The notes beneath the pieces were generated by a model. That model was not told the DNA's origin. It made no database searches and saw nothing but the letters and a program-made list of their open reading frames with translations. A DNA stretch of 64,000 bases from Versatilivorator sp963663845 (GTDB taxonomy: Bacteria > Acidobacteriota > Terriglobia > Versatilivoradales > Versatilivoraceae). Made by a program: the position numbers and the translations under genes. Of the stretch, positions 54,805 through 63,435 are shown piece by piece; the first letter of the stretch is position 1, and every line of letters begins with the position of its first letter. The DNA is taken from contig OY760650.2 of NCBI GenBank assembly GCA_963663845.2, positions 3,100,001-3,164,000 on the forward strand, in the 5' to 3' direction.

Positions 54805-56471
54805 CCACTAGTGTCTCGCTTAGCGACGGACTCAGGGTTGTAATCAACTCATAATCAATAACATAGAGATGATTTGAGGTGGTGGCGACTTGACTCTACC
54901 TGAGGGTCGGGTCATTTTCGGTGGCCCCGCCACCTGCCAGCGGAATTGCCGGGCAAAGGCTGATTTCCTAGTCTATCCGGATGTACACTGGCAAAACTCT
55001 TTTTGCTCAAGTCATGAGCTTCCTTCCTTGGTCGACCTTCGCTCGGATCGTAGACCGTTACTCAGGGGACCGGCGAGTTCGCAGCCTGCCCTGCACTGAG
55101 CACTTCCGCGCTCTCGCCTTCGCCCAACTCACACTGCGGGAGAGCCTGCGTGACATCGAAACGTGCTTGGCGGCCCATCCCGCCAAACTCTACCATTCCG
55201 GCTTTTCGGCACCGGTGAGACGGGCGACCCTGGCCCGAGCCAACGAGCGTCGCGACTGGCGCATCCAGGCCGATTTTGCTCAGCGCCTCATCGCCCGCGC
55301 CCGAGGGCTCTATGCCGGCGAACCGCTCGCCGTGGAACTAGCCGATACCGTCTATGCCTTGGACTCCACCACGATCGATCTGTGCCTGTCGGTCTTCCCC
55401 TGGGCCAACTTCCGAAGCACCAAGGCGGCTGTGAAGTTGCACACATTGCTGGATTTGCGCGGATCCATCCCCAGCTTCATGCACGTCTCCGACGGCAAGT
55501 TCCACGACGTCAACGTGCTCGATATCCTCGCCCCGGAACCGGGAGCCATCTACGTCATGGACCGCGCCTACCTGGACTTCGAACGTCTCTACCTGATGCA
55601 CCAAATCGGTGCCTTCTTCCTCACCCGGGCCAAGAAGAATCTTCGCGCCCACCGCGTCTACTCTGCCCGCAAGGACCGCGAGCGGGGGATTGTCGCTGAC
55701 CAAACCATCGCTCTCGATGGCCCTTTGAGCCAACGACGCTACCCCGCCCACCTGCGCCGCATCCGCTATCGGGACCCCGCCAGCGGCAAGACTCTGGTGT
55801 TCCTCACCAACCGCACCGACCTGGAGGCCCGCACCATCTGCAACCTCTACAAGAGCCGCTGGCAGGTCGAGTTGTTCTTCAAGTGGATCAAACAACACCT
55901 GAGGATCAAGCGCTTCTTCGGCACCTCGGAAAATGCCGTCACGTCGCAACTCTGGGCCGCCGTCTCCGTCTACGTGCTGGTCGCGACCCTTCGCAAGGAA
56001 CTCAACATCAAGACCCCACTCTACGCCATACTCCAGATCCTGTCGGTCCTGCCGTTTGAACAAGTCCCTCTCTATGAAGTGCTTACAACATCTGAATCCA
56101 TCTCCGCAGACACGCCGCTCCCGGATCAACTGCCTCTGTTCTCCCCTTGACGCCACACCCCTTGCCTTTGACAACAGCCCGAACCGATGCCCAATCGCCG
56201 ACAGTCCAGCCAAGCCAGCACTTTCCCAGCGGCTTGCCAATCGCCATCAATGCTCAAGCATGATCTGCTGTCTCAGCCGGTGTGTCCCCTTCTGCCCTTC
56301 GCAAGTCCCTTGCGATTCCTTGTTGTTCTACAAAAACCAACAGTTTCCGTTGGACCTGCCGGCCGTGCAAGTGCTTTAGAATCTATAACTTCTGAAATGC
56401 AAAACCAGATCCAAGAACCGACTCTCACGTAAGTGCTTGATTCTGTTGGACTTTTAACGAGACACTAGTGG
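54805..56471 (+). mobile_element. IS4-like element B, nested, with 7-bp target duplication
   Basis: 1,667 bp with inverted ends CCACTAGTGTCTCG(C/T)TTA. CCTCGAT is duplicated on both sides (54798-54804 and 56472-56478). Related to but clearly different from elements A and C. Encodes one intact transposase. Confidence 0.9.
54981..56150 (+). CDS. IS4-family transposase (element B)
   Basis: 389 residues, the same length as the A/C transposases but much diverged. N-terminal DUF4372-like part MYTGKTLFAQVMSFLPWSTF, DDE residues in VYALDSTTIDLCLS and YVMDRAYLDFERLY, and the C-terminal YXXRXXXEXXFKXIK box YKSRWQVELFFKWIKQ. Intact, so the element may be active. Confidence 0.93.
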   Translation: MYTGKTLFAQVMSFLPWSTFARIVDRYSGDRRVRSLPCTEHFRALAFAQLTLRESLRDIETCLAAHPAKLYHSGFSAPVRRATLARANERRDWRIQADFAQRLIARARGLYAGEPLAVELADTVYALDSTTIDLCLSVFPWANFRSTKAAVKLHTLLDLRGSIPSFMHVSDGKFHDVNVLDILAPEPGAIYVMDRAYLDFERLYLMHQIGAFFLTRAKKNLRAHRVYSARKDRERGIVADQTIALDGPLSQRRYPAHLRRIRYRDPASGKTLVFLTNRTDLEARTICNLYKSRWQVELFFKWIKQHLRIKRFFGTSENAVTSQLWAAVSVYVLVATLRKELNIKTPLYAILQILSVLPFEQVPLYEVLTTSESISADTPLPDQLPLFSP

Positions 56472-58003
56472 CCTCGATCAATTCCTGTGCATGGTCTTCG
56501 CGCAACTCACCTATCGGGAAAGTCTGCGCGACACCGAAACCTGTCTGCGCGCTGTCGGGTCGAAGCTCTATCATGTCGGCATCCGCGGCCGAGTCTCCCG
56601 AAGCACCTTGGCCGACGCCAACGAGAGCAGAGACTGGCGCATCTGGGCCGACTTCGCCCAGGTGCTGGTGGGCAGGGCCAGAAAACTCTATGCCGGAGAG
56701 GACTTCGGCCTCGCCTTGCAACAGAGTGCCTACGCCCTGGATTCCACCACCATCGATCTGTGTCTTTCGCTGTTCCCCTGGGCGCGATTCCGAAGACGCA
56801 AGGGGGCCGTCAAAGTACACACCCTGATGGACTTGCGTGGCAGTATCCCCTGTTTTATCCGCATCACAGCCGGGAACGTGCACGACGTCAATATCCTCGA
56901 CGAACTGCTGTTGCAACCCGGCGCCTTCTACGTCATGGATCGCGCCTACATCGACTTCGCTCGTCTCCATGCCTTCACCCGGAGCTTGGCCTTCTTCGTG
57001 GTTCGCGCCAAAAGCAATCTCACCTGCCGCCGACTCGCTTACCGCCCAGTCGACAAGTCCACAGGTCTGCGCAGCGATCAGAGCATCCGCCTTCGAGGAC
57101 CGAAAACGTCCCAAGCCTATCCCGATACGCTTCGCCGCATCAGTTACGTCGACCCCGATACCCGGAAGCGCCTAGTCTTCTTGACCAACAACTTTTCCCT
57201 TCCGGCCTTGACCATTGCCCACCTTTACAAGTGCCGCTGGCAGGTGGAGTTGTTCTTCAAATGGATCAAACAATACCTCAGGATCAAGGCCTTTTTCGGA
57301 ACCTCCCAGAACGCCGTCAAGACCCAGATCTGGATCGCCATCAGTGTTTATCTGCTCGTGGCCATCCTCAAGAAGGAACTGAAAATCGACCGCAGCATGG
57401 GTGAAATCTTGCAAATTCTCAGCATCACCCTCTTTGAAAAAGTCCCTATGAATCAAGTACTTACGAGATTCCACTTGCAACAAAAAGAGTCCCAATCTTG
57501 TAAACAGTTGATATTGTTCGAGTTTTAACCGGACAGTACTGGAACCACCGAAATAACACGCATCAACGCATTGCACAAATCCCTATGGGAAGCCTCGGAA
57601 CGCGAGGGAATTATTTCTAGCTGTCCTCTTTGGCATCAACCACGAACGGATGAACCTGCTTAGCTGAAATGGCGTCAAATGGGACACCCTTATTGTCACT
57701 TCACCCACGGCACTGTCTCGGTTTTGTGCGTGAGCCTGTTGAAGTAGAGACCGCAATACCCGACCACTTTCAGCAGCATCAAATCCGCCAGCCAGATCGA
57801 AACTTCAAGCAGGTATTGCTGAAGCGATATGGGGAGGCCAAGTAGCATCTTGGCATTCTTAGGGTCGCCGATATGTAGCAGCCAGTTCTCGACATTTGCC
57901 AAAGGACGATTGAGCGTTCCCTTTGCCTTCTCGTCTTCCAGTATCCTTCTCTGCTTCTCAGCCCACCACAATTCCGGGTATGTCTGGATAACGTATTCTC
58001 GAT

Positions 58004-59346
58004 CAGTACTGTCCGGTTAAAACTCGAACAATATCAACTGTTTACAAGATTGGGACTCTTTTTGTTGCAAGTGGAATCTCGTAAGTACTTGATTCATAGG
58101 GACTTTTTCAAAGAGGGTGATGCTGAGAATTTGCAAGATTTCACCCATGCTGCGGTCGATTTTCAGTTCCTTCTTGAGGATGGCCACGAGCAGATAAACA
58201 CTGATGGCGATCCAGATCTGGGTCTTGACGGCGTTCTGGGAGGTTCCGAAAAAGGCCTTGATCCTGAGGTATTGTTTGATCCATTTGAAGAACAACTCCA
58301 CCTGCCAGCGGCACTTGTAAAGGTGGGCAATGGTCAAGGCCGGAAGGGAAAAGTTGTTGGTCAAGAAGACTAGGCGCTTCCGGGTATCGGGGTCGACGTA
58401 ACTGATGCGGCGAAGCGTATCGGGATAGGCTTGGGACGTTTTCGGTCCTCGAAGGCGGATGCTCTGATCGCTGTGCAGACCTGTGGACTTGTCGACGGGG
58501 CGGTAAGCGAGCCGGCGGCAGGTGAGATTGCTTTTGGCACGGACCACGAAGAAGGCCAAACTGCGGGTGAAGGCATGGAGACGAGCGAAGTCGATGTAGG
58601 CGCGATCCATGACGTAGAAGGCGCCGGGTTGCAACAGCAGTTCGTCGAGGATATTGACGTCGTGCACGTTCCCGGCTGTGATGCGGATAAAACAGGGGAT
58701 ACTGCCACGCAAGTCCATCAGGGTGTGTACTTTGACGGCCCCCTTGCGTCTTCGGAATCGCGCCCAGGGGAACAGCGAAAGACACAGATCGATGGTGGTG
58801 GAATCCAGGGCGTAGGCACTCTGTTGCAAGGCGAGGCCGAAGTCCTCTCCGGCATAGAGTTTTCTGGCCCTGCCCACCAGCACCTGGGCGAAGTCGGCCC
58901 AGATGCGCCAGTCTCTGCTCTCGTTGGCGTCGGCCAAGGTGCTTCGGGAGACTCGGCCGCGGATGCCGGCATGATAGAGTTTCGACTCGACGGCGCGCAG
59001 ACAGGTTTCGGTGTCGCGCAGACTCTCCCGATAGGTGAGTTGGGCGAAGACCATGCACAGGAATTGATCGAGGCAGGAAAACTTGCGCACCCGGTAGTTG
59101 CCTTGATAGCGACGAACGCACTGGTTGAACTCGTGCCTGGGCAGGAAATCCATCAACTGGGAAAACACCATTTGTCCTGTGTACATCAGCCACTCCTTTC
59201 CACTTGAACTCGGAGAAAGTATGGCTGAAATCCTGCGAACTGCAATCCTGCGGCGCGTTGAAGTCGAAAACACTCATTGTCACTCGTAACCTGATGGAAA
59301 TAAACCGGTTACATCAAAGTCTTGATAGCTTAACCGGACAGTACTG
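58004..59346 (-). mobile_element. IS4-like element copy C with 9-bp target duplication
   Basis: 1,343 bp, ends CAGTACTGTCCGGTTAA at both sides in inverted orientation. ATTCTCGAT flanks it at 57995-58003 and 59347-59355. Opposite orientation to copy A, 462 bp away. The clean duplication and intact transposase indicate a recent insertion. Confidence 0.92.
58017..59186 (-). CDS. IS4-family transposase (copy C)
   Basis: 389 residues from the ATG at 59186 behind AAAGGAG; a longer frame to 59273 only adds element leader. MYTGQMVFSQLMDFLPRHEF, then the DDE blocks LDSTTIDLCLSLFPW, FYVMDRAYIDF and CRWQVELFFKWIKQYL. Full length and free of stops, so it could mobilise both copies of the element. Confidence 0.94.
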   Translation of the reverse strand: MYTGQMVFSQLMDFLPRHEFNQCVRRYQGNYRVRKFSCLDQFLCMVFAQLTYRESLRDTETCLRAVESKLYHAGIRGRVSRSTLADANESRDWRIWADFAQVLVGRARKLYAGEDFGLALQQSAYALDSTTIDLCLSLFPWARFRRRKGAVKVHTLMDLRGSIPCFIRITAGNVHDVNILDELLLQPGAFYVMDRAYIDFARLHAFTRSLAFFVVRAKSNLTCRRLAYRPVDKSTGLHSDQSIRLRGPKTSQAYPDTLRRISYVDPDTRKRLVFLTNNFSLPALTIAHLYKCRWQVELFFKWIKQYLRIKAFFGTSQNAVKTQIWIAISVYLLVAILKKELKIDRSMGEILQILSITLFEKVPMNQVLTRFHLQQKESQSCKQLILFEF

Positions 59347-60656
59347 ATTCTCGATCTTTCTTTTCCAATGACGGAAGCTCGTTCTCTACACCTACTTTTT
59401 TGATGCAATGGAGCATCACGTCGTTCCTGCTTCTGCGGCTGTTTGAGCCGATTAGAATACCTAGGAGTATGTCGCACGCCGTGAACGTATCACGCATGTA
59501 GCCAATGGCGGGCTTGTCGTTCGGAGACCCTTTTTCTCGACTTCGTAGCATCTGCAACGCCAAATGAAAAATGCCTCTTTCAGCTATATTCTTGTCCCAC
59601 ACTTGGACGAAGCTATTCAGCAAATCTTGCACGTTATCGGCGTGCCTGCCAGCACTAACGCCGTGCTCGTTTTCGGGACCGAACCGTGGAAGCCAAGAGA
59701 ACTCGTCCCTTTGGATGGTCGCGTGTGGATACAGATCGTAGCCCCGGTACACTAGCCTACGTTTTTTGTAGGCTTTCACATGAAACACGGGGGAGACGCA
59801 GTGATTAATCCATCCAAGGAAGTTGGACAGCAGAGTGGCTGCGTTGTTGAACTCGTCCCAAGTCATCGGCCTACCTTTCGACTTCCGGACACCTACGATG
59901 GAGTCGTGTTGTAGGGTGTGGCGGGCGACCAATTTCTTCCAGTACTTGGAAGTGCCGACGAAGATGATCTCCAAGTCTCTATAGTGAAGTCGGAGTGCAT
60001 GTGCACTCCATCTGGTCTTTGTCAAGTGTTTTGGAAAGGTCTCCCTAAAGCTGAACGGGAATCCCGGACGAGCTACGCCGTTTGAACAATTGGCCCTTCC
60101 AAGCGGACTACTAGACACGACACCGAAGACTACGGAATCTATGTCAGCCACAGGGGAGCCAGCGTTCGTTGGACGTAGTACGATTTTTCCTTGTTCTAGG
60201 TCGAACATACGCATTCTCTTGATTTCGCCGGTGTTCAGTTGCCCTCCACCGCCTATGGTTCGCCCAGTCAGCGTAATGCCGTTGTCGAGAACCAACTTTT
60301 CCAAGGTCTGGCCCATGCCAATTAAATTTTGTCCGCAAATTTCAATGATAACGGGTTGTTGCGGGGACGGTTTTAGCTCGTACTTTGCATTCACGATGAC
60401 CGGCCACTCGAATTCATTGGAAACTGGCTTTCCGGAGGCATCCTTGACCCAGTGTAGCTTTCCGGTCGTTCTAAATACCTTATGCATTGTGCCAATTGCT
60501 TTTTCGTTTGTTTCCATTCATATGATTGAACACAACGATGTCCACATCTGCGTAGTCGATCCAAAAAATCGCTTTGGTTGACTCCACGTGCTGGTTGAAA
60601 TCGTGGGGCGGGGGAACGTGAGTAGAGCCGCGAATGCGGCGACAACAATCAACAAT

Positions 60657-60869
60657 TCATTCACTCCGCTCTGTTCTGACCTTTGCGCGCCCGCCCTTGC
60701 CTGACCGCCTGGCCGGCGCGACCTTGGCCGCTTCGGAGTGATGTTCGGTGGGTTCGGCCAGGGTGGCGGAGGCGGCAGGCGTCTTCTTTCCTTCCTTGGC
60801 GATCGCCGCGAATTCCTGCGACAAGTTCTTGAGCTTGTCGAGCTGGCTCTTGGTGAGTTTGCCGGCCAT
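60657..60869 (-). CDS. Small basic hypothetical protein
   Basis: 70 residues from the ATG at 60869 (a longer ATG at 60926 exists). KLTKSQLDKLKNLSQEFAAI suggests one helix, followed by an Ala/Lys/Arg-rich tail. Lies 81 bases after bufC in the same direction and could be the last gene of that operon, or unrelated. No clear ribosome binding site. Function unknown. Confidence 0.4.
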   Translation of the reverse strand: MAGKLTKSQLDKLKNLSQEFAAIAKEGKKTPAASATLAEPTEHHSEAAKVAPARRSGKGGRAKVRTERSE

Positions 60870-60949
60870 GGTGTGAACGGGTGGGATCGCGGTTTCCCCA
60901 TCGGCCTCCACCCGGGATCGGACCACCCCGCCATCCCGGATCGAGGGGG

Positions 60950-61789
60950 TTATTGCGGGTCTTCCAGCTCAACCGCCTGAAACAGGCCTTCGGTCACCCA
61001 GCCGCGGAACCAGGAGAAGAGCTGCACCTCTCCAACCGGCTGGCGCCCGCCTCTCAAGACGCCGCTCAATGCCTCTCCGAGCGGCACGCCATCGACCAGG
61101 GCATGGAGCAGCCGAAAAGCGGGACGGGACAGGTCCAGCCAGCGGAGCGCGTATTGGCGCCGGTAGACGACCGCCCAGTGATTCTTGCGCCGGGTGGCGG
61201 GCCCTGGCTTGCCCTGGCGCACCGCCTCCAGGTAGGCCCCCACCGGGTAGCGAAGCGCCTGCACCGAAAGGGCGGCGACGGGTTTGAGACGGGCTGTCTC
61301 CCAGCTTTCGGGGGGCACGGCGGCAATGGCCTCGGGGGTGAGCGCCGGCGATTCCTCGGCGTCGAACAGCCGGCTCATCAGCAGCTCGAAGCGAGCCAGC
61401 TCGTAGAGGAAGTCCTGCCGCGCCATGCCCGGGCTGCTCCGAATGTATTCCGGGAGGCGATCTCCCAGGCGGTTCAAGGTATGGCTTCGGGAGGGATGGC
61501 GGTCGAGATAGCCCGTGGCCAGGTCGGAGAAGCGCTTCCGGCCCAGAAAATGCAGCAACCCGGGGAAATCGGCCTCCAGGGCTTCCTGCAAGCGGGCCAG
61601 GTACATGCCGCGGTAGATGCCGATGCGTTCGAAGGAGTCGAGCGTGCGGGATGGCCGTATCAGGCGTGGAAACCGGCTCGGCGGCACCAGCTTCCGGGCC
61701 TCGGAGGAAGCCACCGCCTGGCGGTCGGAGCCGGGATGCAGGATGACCGCCTGCATCCATTTCTGGGTGTTGCCCAGATCAGGTGCCAT
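60950..61789 (-). CDS. bufC: DUF2063 family protein, MNIO partner (BufC/HvfC-like)
   Basis: 279 residues. The N-terminal ~100 residues match the DUF2063 domain: TLDSFERIGIYRGMYLARLQ, EALEADFPGLLHFLGRKRF, ATGYLDRHPSRSHTLNRL. It probably binds the leader of the precursor peptide and presents it to the oxidase. Its start overlaps the MNIO gene by 11 bases, so the products are expected in equal amounts. The C-terminal half is less conserved. Confidence 0.88.
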   Translation of the reverse strand: MAPDLGNTQKWMQAVILHPGSDRQAVASSEARKLVPPSRFPRLIRPSRTLDSFERIGIYRGMYLARLQEALEADFPGLLHFLGRKRFSDLATGYLDRHPSRSHTLNRLGDRLPEYIRSSPGMARQDFLYELARFELLMSRLFDAEESPALTPEAIAAVPPESWETARLKPVAALSVQALRYPVGAYLEAVRQGKPGPATRRKNHWAVVYRRQYALRWLDLSRPAFRLLHALVDGVPLGEALSGVLRGGRQPVGEVQLFSWFRGWVTEGLFQAVELEDPQ

Positions 61790-62639
61790 AGGCTCTCTGG
61801 TGGTCCGGCTCGGGAAGGCCGCGGTGCCGGCGGGCCTTCAGGGCTTCGGCGTGAACCACCTCGAAGCCGGGAATGTTCTCGTCCCACTCCAGCAGGGTGG
61901 CCACGCCGCCGGTCCTTTGGCAGGAACGTCGATAGAGGGACCAGACTTCGTCGATGACGTGATCGCTGTGGGTGTCCAGAATGTGGGTTCCCTTGTGGGT
62001 GTGTCCGGCCAGGTGGTATTGAACGACGCGGTCGGCCGGGACCCGGTCGATGAAAGCTTCCGGGTCCAGGCCGTGGTTGAAGCAACTGACGTAGACGTTG
62101 TTCACGTCCAGAAGAATCCCGCAGTCGGCCTCCTGGGCCAGGGTGGAAAGAAAGTCCACTTCGTTCCAGGTGGAGGTCCCGAACTCCAGGTAGGTGGAGG
62201 GGTTCTCCAGGACCAGGGGGCGCTCCAGGATCTCGGAAACGGCCCTCACCCGCTCGATGGTGTAGCGCAGGGATTCGTCGGTGTAGGGCATCGGCAGCAG
62301 GTCATGGACGTTGATGCCGCTCACGCCGGTCCAGCAGAGGTGGTCCGAGACCCAGTGGGCGCGGGTGCGGTCGGCCAGGGCCTTCAGTTTCTTCAGATAG
62401 TCCAGGTTCAAGGGGTCGGTGCTTCCCACCGACATGGAAACGCCGTGGAGCACGACCGGATAGCGTTCCGCCACCTGGTCGAGCACGTAGAGCGGGCGGC
62501 CCCCCGTATCCATGTAGTTTTCCGACAGGATCTCGAACCAGTCGATGGGGGGTTGGTTGGCCAGAATGTAGCTGTAATGGACGGTACGCAGACCGATCCC
62601 GAACCCCAGGTCGGGCAAATTCCACCGGTTCCTGCCCAT
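61779..62639 (-). CDS. bufB: MNIO family (DUF692) peptide-modifying oxidase (BufB/HvfB-like)
   Basis: 286 residues, TIM-barrel multinuclear non-haem iron enzyme. Metal-binding blocks: WFEILSENYMD, VVLHGVSMSVG, WVSDHLCWTG, PLVLENPSTYLEFG, LLDVNNVYVSCFNHG and YHLAGHTHKGTHILDTHSDH. Known relatives oxidise cysteines of small peptides into thiooxazole, or oxazolone-thioamide groups that bind copper. GGGAGG lies 6 bases upstream of the ATG. Between precursor and this gene there is a 14-bp palindrome. Confidence 0.93.
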   Translation of the reverse strand: MGRNRWNLPDLGFGIGLRTVHYSYILANQPPIDWFEILSENYMDTGGRPLYVLDQVAERYPVVLHGVSMSVGSTDPLNLDYLKKLKALADRTRAHWVSDHLCWTGVSGINVHDLLPMPYTDESLRYTIERVRAVSEILERPLVLENPSTYLEFGTSTWNEVDFLSTLAQEADCGILLDVNNVYVSCFNHGLDPEAFIDRVPADRVVQYHLAGHTHKGTHILDTHSDHVIDEVWSLYRRSCQRTGGVATLLEWDENIPGFEVVHAEALKARRHRGLPEPDHQRAYGT

Positions 62640-62667
62640 CAGGGACCTCCCGGTTCAATAGGACGGA

Positions 62668-62681
62668 CGGGACCGGTCCCG
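62668..62681. promoter_or_regulatory. 14-bp perfect palindrome between bufA and bufB
   Basis: CGGGACCGGTCCCG, in the 119-base gap between the precursor and MNIO genes. Could be a transcript hairpin that limits read-through so that precursor exceeds enzyme, or a protein site. Short stem, so modest confidence. Confidence 0.35.
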
Positions 62682-62758
62682 CTTCCCGGCCGGAGAGTAG
62701 CGGGATGCACGAAGCGGTCGGAAAAGCCGGGGACCGGTCAGTCCTGGAGAGATTCGGG

Positions 62759-63133
62759 CTACTTCTTCTTTTCGACTCCGTGGAGGGGAACGGCGCAGCC
62801 GCCCTTGCCCTTGCAGGAGTTCTTGCCGGCGCAGCCGTTGTCGCCGCTGCCGCAGCCGCCCTGGCCCTTGCACTCGTTCTGGCCCTTGCAGGAGTGCCTG
62901 GCCGCGGTGGCGCAGCCACCCTTGCCCTTGCAGGAATTCTTGCCGGCGCAGCCGTTGTCGCCGCTGGCGCAGCCGCCTTGACCCTTGCACGCGTTGCGGC
63001 CCTTGCAGACGTGCTTGGACTTCTTGTCGTCATCGGCCAGCAACAGGGAATCCGTTTGGCCGACCGCCTTGGAACCGGCCACCATGCCGGCCACGGCGGC
63101 TCCCATGACCTGAGTGAATTTCCTTCGATCCAT
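62759..63133 (-). CDS. bufA: Cysteine-rich Tat-leader precursor peptide (bufferin-like)
   Basis: 124 residues; AAGGAGGA lies 7 bases before the ATG. Twin-arginine leader DRRKFTQVMGAAVAGMVAG, a short spacer (LLLADDDKKSKH), then two near-identical 39-residue repeats at residues 41-79 and 80-118: HVCKGRNACKGQGGCASGDN / HSCKGQNECKGQGGCGSGDN, each followed by GCAGKNSCKGKGGCA. Twelve cysteines, six per repeat, mostly in CKG or GGCA contexts near the EGKCG core of bufferins. No other Cys. Modified by the MNIO/DUF2063 pair downstream; probably binds copper or another metal in the periplasm. Confidence 0.85.
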   Translation of the reverse strand: MDRRKFTQVMGAAVAGMVAGSKAVGQTDSLLLADDDKKSKHVCKGRNACKGQGGCASGDNGCAGKNSCKGKGGCATAARHSCKGQNECKGQGGCGSGDNGCAGKNSCKGKGGCAVPLHGVEKKK

Positions 63134-63176
63134 AGAAGAATCCTCCTTGAGGATGGGTGCGAACCTAGCCTTCCGA

Positions 63177-63208
63177 GGGTATCGGTGAGCAATGCCGACC
63201 GGTTACCC
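63177..63208. promoter_or_regulatory. Inverted repeat in the bufA leader
   Basis: GGGTATCGGT (63177-63186) and ACCGGTTACCC (63198-63208) are inverted with one gap and an 11-base loop. They lie between the promoter and the ribosome binding site, about 14-45 bases into the transcript. A repressor site or RNA switch is possible. Confidence 0.4.
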
Positions 63209-63228
63209 GATGCTCTTGAGAGAGCCAG

Positions 63229-63257
63229 AATATAGCCCAACCCCCCGCAAAAATCAA
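63229..63257 (-). promoter_or_regulatory. Promoter of the bufABC operon
   Basis: Reverse strand TTGATT (63252-63257), 17 bases, TATATT (63229-63234). Good sigma-70-type spacing; transcript start expected near 63222, about 89 bases before the bufA ATG. Confidence 0.5.
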
Positions 63258-63435
63258 AACTCGCTCTGTGCCGCCCGAGCGGGGATGGCCGTGTCGCGTG
63301 TTGGTCTCCACCACCGGCGAGGCGGACCCATGCGAGGCAGGGCCTTCGGTCCGCCGGGGCGCTGGGTCTATGGTATAGTCGGTGGCGGTTAACGGGCTTT
63401 TCTGAGACCAGACCCCGATTGGGAGGCTGAAGATC

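Larger units (their letters stand above)
54685..57528 (+). pseudogene. IS4-like transposase of copy A, interrupted
   Basis: 54685-54804 plus 56479-57528 joined at the duplicated CCTCGAT gives exactly 1,170 bases, 389 codons, the same as copy C. N-terminus MYTGPMVFSQLMDFLPRHEF with AAAGGAG upstream. DDE residues are in YALDSTTIDLC, FYVMDRAYIDF and YKCRWQVELFFKWIKQ. Inactive because of the nested insertion; precise excision would restore it. Confidence 0.85.
54540..57541 (+). mobile_element. IS4-like element copy A, split by a second IS
   Basis: Terminal repeats CACTACTGTCCGGTTAAG at the left and (inverted) CAGTACTGTCCGGTTAA at the right, the same as in copy C at 58004-59346. Without the inserted element it would be ~1,328 bp. 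Its flanks (AATCCCGGC / GAACCACCG) show no target duplication, suggesting a deletion beside it. Copy A and copy C encode nearly identical proteins (differences such as AVGSK/AVESK and YHVGI/YHAGI). Confidence 0.85.
57696..60517 (-). pseudogene. 489-codon gene of unknown function, split by IS4-like copy C
   Basis: Reverse strand 60517-59347 joined to 58003/57994-57696 across one copy of the 9-bp duplication ATTCTCGAT keeps a single frame (SLEKKDRE then YVIQTYPELWWAEKQ) for 1,470 bases. N-terminal half beta-rich (TGKLHWVKDASGKPVSNEF, LTGRTIGGGGQLNTGEI); C-terminal half helical (NVQDLLNSFVQVW, ENWLLHIGDPKNAK) ending NRLTHKTETVPWVK. This layout faintly recalls ApeA-type HEPN defence proteins, but I cannot identify the family. 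The right part still encodes a 395-residue truncated protein. Confidence 0.75.

Noticed and set aside
62705..63235. Alanine/leucine-rich forward open frame opposite the precursor gene
   Set aside because: Mirror of the cysteine/glycine repeats on the other strand; no ribosome binding site and low complexity.
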